From Caulobacteraceae bacterium (lineage in GTDB: Bacteria > Pseudomonadota > Alphaproteobacteria > Caulobacterales > Caulobacteraceae): a stretch of 8,890 nt of DNA. Each line of letters opens with the position of its first letter. Position 1 is the first letter of the stretch. A program made the position numbers and the translations under genes. Location: the NCBI GenBank assembly GCA_004144935.1, contig SDZP01000127.1, positions 1-8,890 on the forward strand. The letters run 5' to 3'. The notes beneath the pieces are model-generated. The model was not told the DNA's origin. It did not search any database and was given only the letters and a program-made list of their open reading frames with translations. Shown here piece after piece: positions 5,303 through 8,890 of this stretch.

Positions 5303-6151
5303 ATGTTTCATCGCGTCGGACCGCCGCTTGCGGCGAAGCTGGAGGAAGCGGATGCCCAAATCGTATCCTGTGAAGCCGTGACCCAGCGCTGGGCCGCCCT
5401 GGCGCTCGGCGTGCTTGCCTGTGCTGGCGGCTTGTGGGCTCTACACAGCCTCACGCTCCGCACGATGGCGACGCGCCTGCGCGCCGGATTCGAGCGAAGC
5501 CTCGAGCAGCGCGAACGCCGGGTGCGCCGTTTCCACGACGCTCTGCTGCAGGGCGTCCAGGGCATGATCCTGCGGTTCCAGTTGATCGCGGACGAGCCGC
5601 CACAAACCCGGTCGCAGCGCGCGTTGATGGAGGCCGCGCTCGATCGCGCCGACGACCTGCTCGATGAGGCGCGAGACCGGATCCAAGGCCTGCATGCGAC
5701 AGAACTCGCGGGCGGAGATCTGGAAGCCGCGCTCGCCAATCTGATCGGCGCCCGACAGCCGGGGGGGCCCGCGATCGGCGTCTTCGTCGAAGGTCAGGCC
5801 CGGCCACTGGCCCGGTTCGCCGGAGAGCAAGTGCTTTTGATCGTACGGGACGTCCTGCGGATCGCGCGGCGGCGCGCCGGCGCCGAATGCATCGAAATCC
5901 GGGTGACGTTCAGTTCTCGCCGTCTGACGATAGCCGTCGTGGACGACGGCCTCGGTATCGAGTTGAGTGTCGTTCGGGAGGGGCGCGTGGCAGATTTTGC
6001 ATGGGGAAGACTGCGAGCGCGAGCCCGGCGCCTCCAGGCCCGCCTGCGTGTCGACGGCGCGGCGGGCGCCGGCCTGCGCCTCGTCCTGACGGTGCCCGCC
6101 CGTATCGCATTCCGCGCACGGCCCGTGGGCTGGAAATCGTTCGGAGGCTGA
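5303..6151 (+). CDS. Sensor-less histidine kinase C-terminal half, HisKA_3 type, with degenerate ATPase domain
   Basis: This 282-residue protein matches only the C-terminal half of propeller/Y_Y_Y sensor kinases. One membrane helix (residues 30 to 48, ending GLWALH) is followed by a basic, probably coiled stretch and a DHp helix with RRFHDALLQG (H78 phosphoacceptor). The GMILRFQ and ALDRADDLLDEARDRIQGL segments are as in the family. The HATPase region keeps DDGLGI (residues 214 to 219), but the N-box reads IVRDVLRIARRRAGA, with Ile (I187) in place of the essential Asn. The family's GHWGL-like lid glycines are replaced by ADFAW (230 to 234), so ATP binding is doubtful. The 5303 ATG has a poor SD; a GTG at 5378, just before the membrane helix, is an alternative start. 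The regulator gene follows 3 nt after the stop. It could be a decayed paralogue or a pseudokinase partner. Confidence 0.82.
   Translation: MFHRVGPPLAAKLEEADAQIVSCEAVTQRWAALALGVLACAGGLWALHSLTLRTMATRLRAGFERSLEQRERRVRRFHDALLQGVQGMILRFQLIADEPPQTRSQRALMEAALDRADDLLDEARDRIQGLHATELAGGDLEAALANLIGARQPGGPAIGVFVEGQARPLARFAGEQVLLIVRDVLRIARRRAGAECIEIRVTFSSRRLTIAVVDDGLGIELSVVREGRVADFAWGRLRARARRLQARLRVDGAAGAGLRLVLTVPARIAFRARPVGWKSFGG
5352..5381 (+). promoter_or_regulatory. Possible 9-codon leader ORF with strong SD inside the kinase 5' region
   Basis: GGAGG (5341 to 5345), 6 nt, then ATG at 5352 opens a different frame encoding MPKSYPVKP and a TGA at 5379 to 5381. That stop overlaps a GTG (5378 to 5380) that is in frame with the kinase, as GTGA. 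This is the best SD near the kinase start. It suggests either translational coupling onto the GTG start, or chance. No protein-level support is possible for so short a peptide. Confidence 0.3.
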
Positions 6152-6154
6152 CTG

Positions 6155-6901
6155 GTGATTGACCCGAAGACGTCCGGCCCAGGTCCGATCCGCATCCTCG
6201 TCGTCGACGATCATCCCGTCGTCCGCGAGGGCGTCGTGGGGCTGGTCGAACGGCAGACGGACATGTCGGTCGTCGAACAGGCCAGCAACGGCCGTGAAGC
6301 GGTGGAGGCCTTCGCCCGTTCGCGCCCCGATGTGACCCTGATGGATATCCAGATGCCCGGCGTGGACGGGGTTGAGGCCATCGAACGTATTCGGGCGATT
6401 GACGCCGAGGCCGCCATCATCGTGCTGACGACCTATCCCGGAGACACTCAGGCCCTTCGGGCGCTCAAGGCCGGCGCGGCGGGGTATCTGCTGAAGAACT
6501 GCATCCGCAAAGACTTGCTGGACACCATCCGCCAGGTCCATGCGGGTCGCCGGGTCGTCGCGCCCGAGGTCGCCGAACAGATTGCCCTTCATGCCGTCGA
6601 GGACCGACTGACGCCCCGCGAATGCGAGGTGCTGCTCCACGTCGCCGAGGGCAAATCAAACAAGGAAATCGCCAGACGGCTCGGGGTCTCGCCGGATACG
6701 ATCAAGGCCGACCTGAAGAGCATTTTCGTCAAGCTCAACGTCGTGGACCGGACCCAGGCGGTCGTGACCGCGACGCGCCGCGGCCAGGGCTTCACCCCGG
6801 GTCAGAGTGCGATATGGCCGCGGCTTTCGGCGGCGTCCCACCCGAATGCCTGCCGTCGCTCAGATGGGCGCGCCAGGCAGTCACGATCTGCGGGCTCCTG
6901 A
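6155..6901 (+). CDS. NarL/FixJ-family DNA-binding response regulator
   Basis: This 248-residue regulator starts at GTG 6155, with GGAGG 7 nt upstream inside the end of the kinase gene. The receiver domain (about residues 12 to 130) has the acidic pair D18/D19 in VVDDHPVVREG, phosphoacceptor D64 in LMDIQMPGVDG, T92/T93 in VLTTYPGD and K114 in GYLLKN, so it looks fully functional. The GerE-type helix-turn-helix runs from LTPRECEVL (152) through GKSNKEIARRLGVS (166 to 179) to the recognition helix around DTIKADLKSIFVKL. After RRG (210) there is an unusual 38-residue tail rich in Arg, Ser and Ala; family members usually stop a few residues after this point. It would be phosphorylated by a HisKA_3 kinase and bind DNA as a dimer, most plausibly at the inverted repeat 5250 to 5267. 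Direct targets are inferred from position only. Confidence 0.95.
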   Translation: MIDPKTSGPGPIRILVVDDHPVVREGVVGLVERQTDMSVVEQASNGREAVEAFARSRPDVTLMDIQMPGVDGVEAIERIRAIDAEAAIIVLTTYPGDTQALRALKAGAAGYLLKNCIRKDLLDTIRQVHAGRRVVAPEVAEQIALHAVEDRLTPRECEVLLHVAEGKSNKEIARRLGVSPDTIKADLKSIFVKLNVVDRTQAVVTATRRGQGFTPGQSAIWPRLSAASHPNACRRSDGRARQSRSAGS

Positions 6902-6968
6902 GGCAACGTGGTCCCCACGCCGGTTGTGGCGGCCAGACTGAGAGTGTTAGCTGGGGGCTGGGAAGGGG

Positions 6969-8890
6969 ATGCGGTTGAGGGGGCTGGCCGGCCACTGTTT
7001 CGTGCTCGTGCTCAGCGTCGCGCTGATCGGCGCGGCCCGGCCTTCGCACGCCCAGCCCCCTGAACGGTCGATTGCCCAGTACAGGCACAGCCACTGGACC
7101 TCCGAGGACGGCGCGCCCTCGAACATCGCCGCGATCGCCCAGAGCGCCGACGGTTTCCTGTGGCTGGGCACGAGTGACGGTCTGTACCGGTTTGACGGAA
7201 TCAGGTTCCAGCGCATCAAGCCGATTCCCGGCGACCGGACACGATCGCCTCAGGTTTCAGCCCTGGCTGTCACGCGCTCCGGGGATCTGTGGGTTGGCCA
7301 CAGGTGGGGCGGAATAGCGATCTATCGCGGCGGCCAACTCCATCCGGTCTCGATGCCGAGGCCTGCCGAGTCCGTGGTTGCGATCGCCGAGGATCAGGCC
7401 GGCGACATCTGGACGGTCAGCGGCCGGAGCCGCGGACCGGTTTCGCGCTATCGCCACGGCCGCTGGGAAAGCGTTGGCAAGGCCGAGGGCGTGCCCGACC
7501 AGGTCGTCGGCGCTCTGTTGGCCCCGCGTGACGGTTCGGTATGGATCGCCGGTTGGGACGGCGTGAGCGTGCGCCCTTCCGGCCACACCCGGTTCGAGCC
7601 GGTCGCCGGCACGGCCGATGACGAGAACAAGACCCTCTCGGTCGGCCGCATGGGCGAGGTCTGGATGCTGGGCCTCGACGGGCCGCGTCGCCTGTGGGTG
7701 AACGGCGCGCTCACGCCGTTTCAAACTCCGGCCCCGGGACGGCTCCGCGTCCGCACCCATCAAACCCCGCGCTTGTTGTTCGATCGCCAGGGGGCAATGT
7801 GGGCTACCGACCAGGAATCGGGCTTGATGCGGCTCGCCGCCGCCGCATTGGCCGATCGCAACGCCGATAGCGGCCAGCTTCAGCTGTTCGGTCGCGCCGA
7901 CGGCCTGTCGTCGGATGGCGTGACAGCCTTGTTCGAAGGCCGCGAGGGAGAAATCTGGGTCGGCACCACGGCCGGCCTCGATCGGTTTCGACCCGCCGAC
8001 GTTGTTCCGGCGCCCACCCTGTCCCCGCCGGGCGGGGGCCTGTTGTTCGCGGACCGCCACGGCGGGCTCTATCTGATTGATAGCTCCACGGTATCGCGTG
8101 TCGCAGGCGACGATCGGGTTGAGCTGTTGACGGACAGTCTGAACGATGTAGGCGCCATCTGCGACGCGCCGGACGGCAGTCTCTGGCTCGCGTCCGCTCC
8201 GGGCCTCATCCACCTCACAGGTAAACGATCGATCGTTACGCCCCTGCCGTACGACCCGACCCTCAGCAGCGTGGCGTGTGTCGTCGAACCCGGGGGCAGG
8301 CTATGGCTATCCGCGGGACCGGAGGGTCTGTTCCGACGCGACGGCGACCGCTGGACGCCCGTTCCGGTCGGATCGTCCGATGCTCATGTGCGCGGGCTCA
8401 GACTGGATCCGGCCGGCCGGCTGCTCGCTGTCGTCCGCAACAAGGGCCTTTACCGAATAGCCGACGGGCGGGCCAAACTGGTTTGGAGCGGAGACCAGAT
8501 CGGCCGCATCGTTGCTCTGGGACCCTATGAGGACGCTATGCTGATCGCCGGAATCTACGGCGTCGGGCAGCTCCATGGTGACCGGCTGCAGGTTCTGGCC
8601 TCGGATCGTTATCCCTGGTTGGCGAACATCAGAGGTCTCGCGCAAACCGCGACCGACGCCTGGTTCCTGACCGATCGCGGCCTCATCAGGGTCACGCTCG
8701 GCGATCTCAGACGGGCCTTCCGGGATCAAGGGCCCCTGCCCCATGAACTGTTCGATGCGGATGACGGATTGATTTCGGCCGTCCAGTTTGGCGCCAACCG
8801 ACCGATCACGACCAGCCGGGACGGGCGCATCTGGATCACGACGCCGGACGGCGCTTTCTGGATCGATCCGGCGCGCCGCATCCATAACAC
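6969..8890 (+). CDS. Two-component regulator propeller protein (sensor), 3' end cut by window edge
   Basis: Open from ATG 6969 to the window end (640 codons, no stop). A Sec signal peptide (MRLRGLAGHCFVLVLSVALI, cut likely after SHA, residue 28) leads to the hallmark opening HSHWTSEDGAPSNIAAIAQ and DGFLWLGTSDGLYRFDG. Many Reg_prop-type repeats with the pattern DG-x-(I/V/L)-W-x-(G/A/T)-x-x-x-G-(L/V) follow, for example SGDLWVGHRWGGIAIY, REGEIWVGTTAGLDRF, DGSLWLASAPGLIHL, GGRLWLSAGPEGLFRR and DGRIWITTPDGAFWI. Together they form a periplasmic double beta-propeller that senses a ligand. In the family, a Y_Y_Y domain, a membrane helix and a HisKA_3/HATPase kinase follow; if present, these lie beyond 8890. 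The gene begins 67 nt after the regulator stop, and its SD (GGAAGG) is very close to the ATG. It probably belongs to the same transcript as the regulator. Confidence 0.93.
   Translation, partial: MRLRGLAGHCFVLVLSVALIGAARPSHAQPPERSIAQYRHSHWTSEDGAPSNIAAIAQSADGFLWLGTSDGLYRFDGIRFQRIKPIPGDRTRSPQVSALAVTRSGDLWVGHRWGGIAIYRGGQLHPVSMPRPAESVVAIAEDQAGDIWTVSGRSRGPVSRYRHGRWESVGKAEGVPDQVVGALLAPRDGSVWIAGWDGVSVRPSGHTRFEPVAGTADDENKTLSVGRMGEVWMLGLDGPRRLWVNGALTPFQTPAPGRLRVRTHQTPRLLFDRQGAMWATDQESGLMRLAAAALADRNADSGQLQLFGRADGLSSDGVTALFEGREGEIWVGTTAGLDRFRPADVVPAPTLSPPGGGLLFADRHGGLYLIDSSTVSRVAGDDRVELLTDSLNDVGAICDAPDGSLWLASAPGLIHLTGKRSIVTPLPYDPTLSSVACVVEPGGRLWLSAGPEGLFRRDGDRWTPVPVGSSDAHVRGLRLDPAGRLLAVVRNKGLYRIADGRAKLVWSGDQIGRIVALGPYEDAMLIAGIYGVGQLHGDRLQVLASDRYPWLANIRGLAQTATDAWFLTDRGLIRVTLGDLRRAFRDQGPLPHELFDADDGLISAVQFGANRPITTSRDGRIWITTPDGAFWIDPARRIHN

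Noticed and set aside
5761..5767. Run of seven G residues in the kinase gene, possible frameshift explaining the degenerate ATPase domain
   Set aside because: The family pattern (IVRDVL, DDGLGI, LTVPARIAF) continues in the same frame after the run, so the losses are substitutions, not a shift.
5441..6640. Minus-strand open frame of 399 codons across the kinase and regulator genes
   Set aside because: It is antisense to two recognisable genes with conserved motifs; GC-driven shadow.
6902..6968. Possible terminator between regulator and propeller genes
   Set aside because: Only a weak CCAC/GTGG stem is visible, with no T-tract; read-through into the propeller gene is more likely.
7257..8885. 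Minus-strand open frames at 7257 to 8213 and 8307 to 8885
   Set aside because: They are antisense to the propeller gene, whose repeat motifs are unmistakable.

Overview
The window is high-GC DNA with tightly packed genes, 4-nt ATGA gene overlaps and good Shine-Dalgarno (SD) sequences. It carries a propeller-type NarL/FixJ two-component system. This suits an alphaproteobacterium, most likely Caulobacterales or Sphingomonadales; that assignment is inference from gene content and composition, not from a phylogenetic marker.

Left arm (1 to 5157, all minus strand, transcribed right to left): a six-gene array that looks like one operon. In transcription order it encodes (1) a Sec-exported alpha/beta hydrolase with an Asp nucleophile (epoxide hydrolase / dehalogenase type), (2) a small cupin lipoprotein, (3) a Tat-signal alpha/beta hydrolase with a Ser nucleophile, (4) a YcaC-like isochorismatase-family hydrolase, (5) a 70-residue XapX membrane protein and (6) a YtcJ-like amidohydrolase whose last few codons lie beyond base 1. 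Genes 1/2 and 2/3 overlap by ATGA; the other gaps are at most about 70 nt. The mix of hydrolases and export signals suggests stepwise uptake and breakdown, or detoxification, of an unknown small organic compound.

Centre (5158 to 5302): a 145-nt divergent intergenic region. It holds a perfect 8-bp inverted repeat (5250 to 5267), which is the best candidate operator.

Right arm (5303 to 8890, plus strand): a sensor-less, HisKA_3-type kinase C-terminal half with a decayed ATP-binding site, a NarL/FixJ response regulator starting 3 nt after it, and then the secreted beta-propeller sensor part of a large protein that runs off the right edge. The regulator genes face away from the hydrolase operon and share its promoter region. 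The simplest reading is a ligand-sensing two-component system controlling the hydrolase operon, perhaps with a split or duplicated kinase.

The two outermost genes are cut by the window edges, so no operon terminator is visible. I saw no tRNA, rRNA, CRISPR array, transposase or insertion-sequence end.
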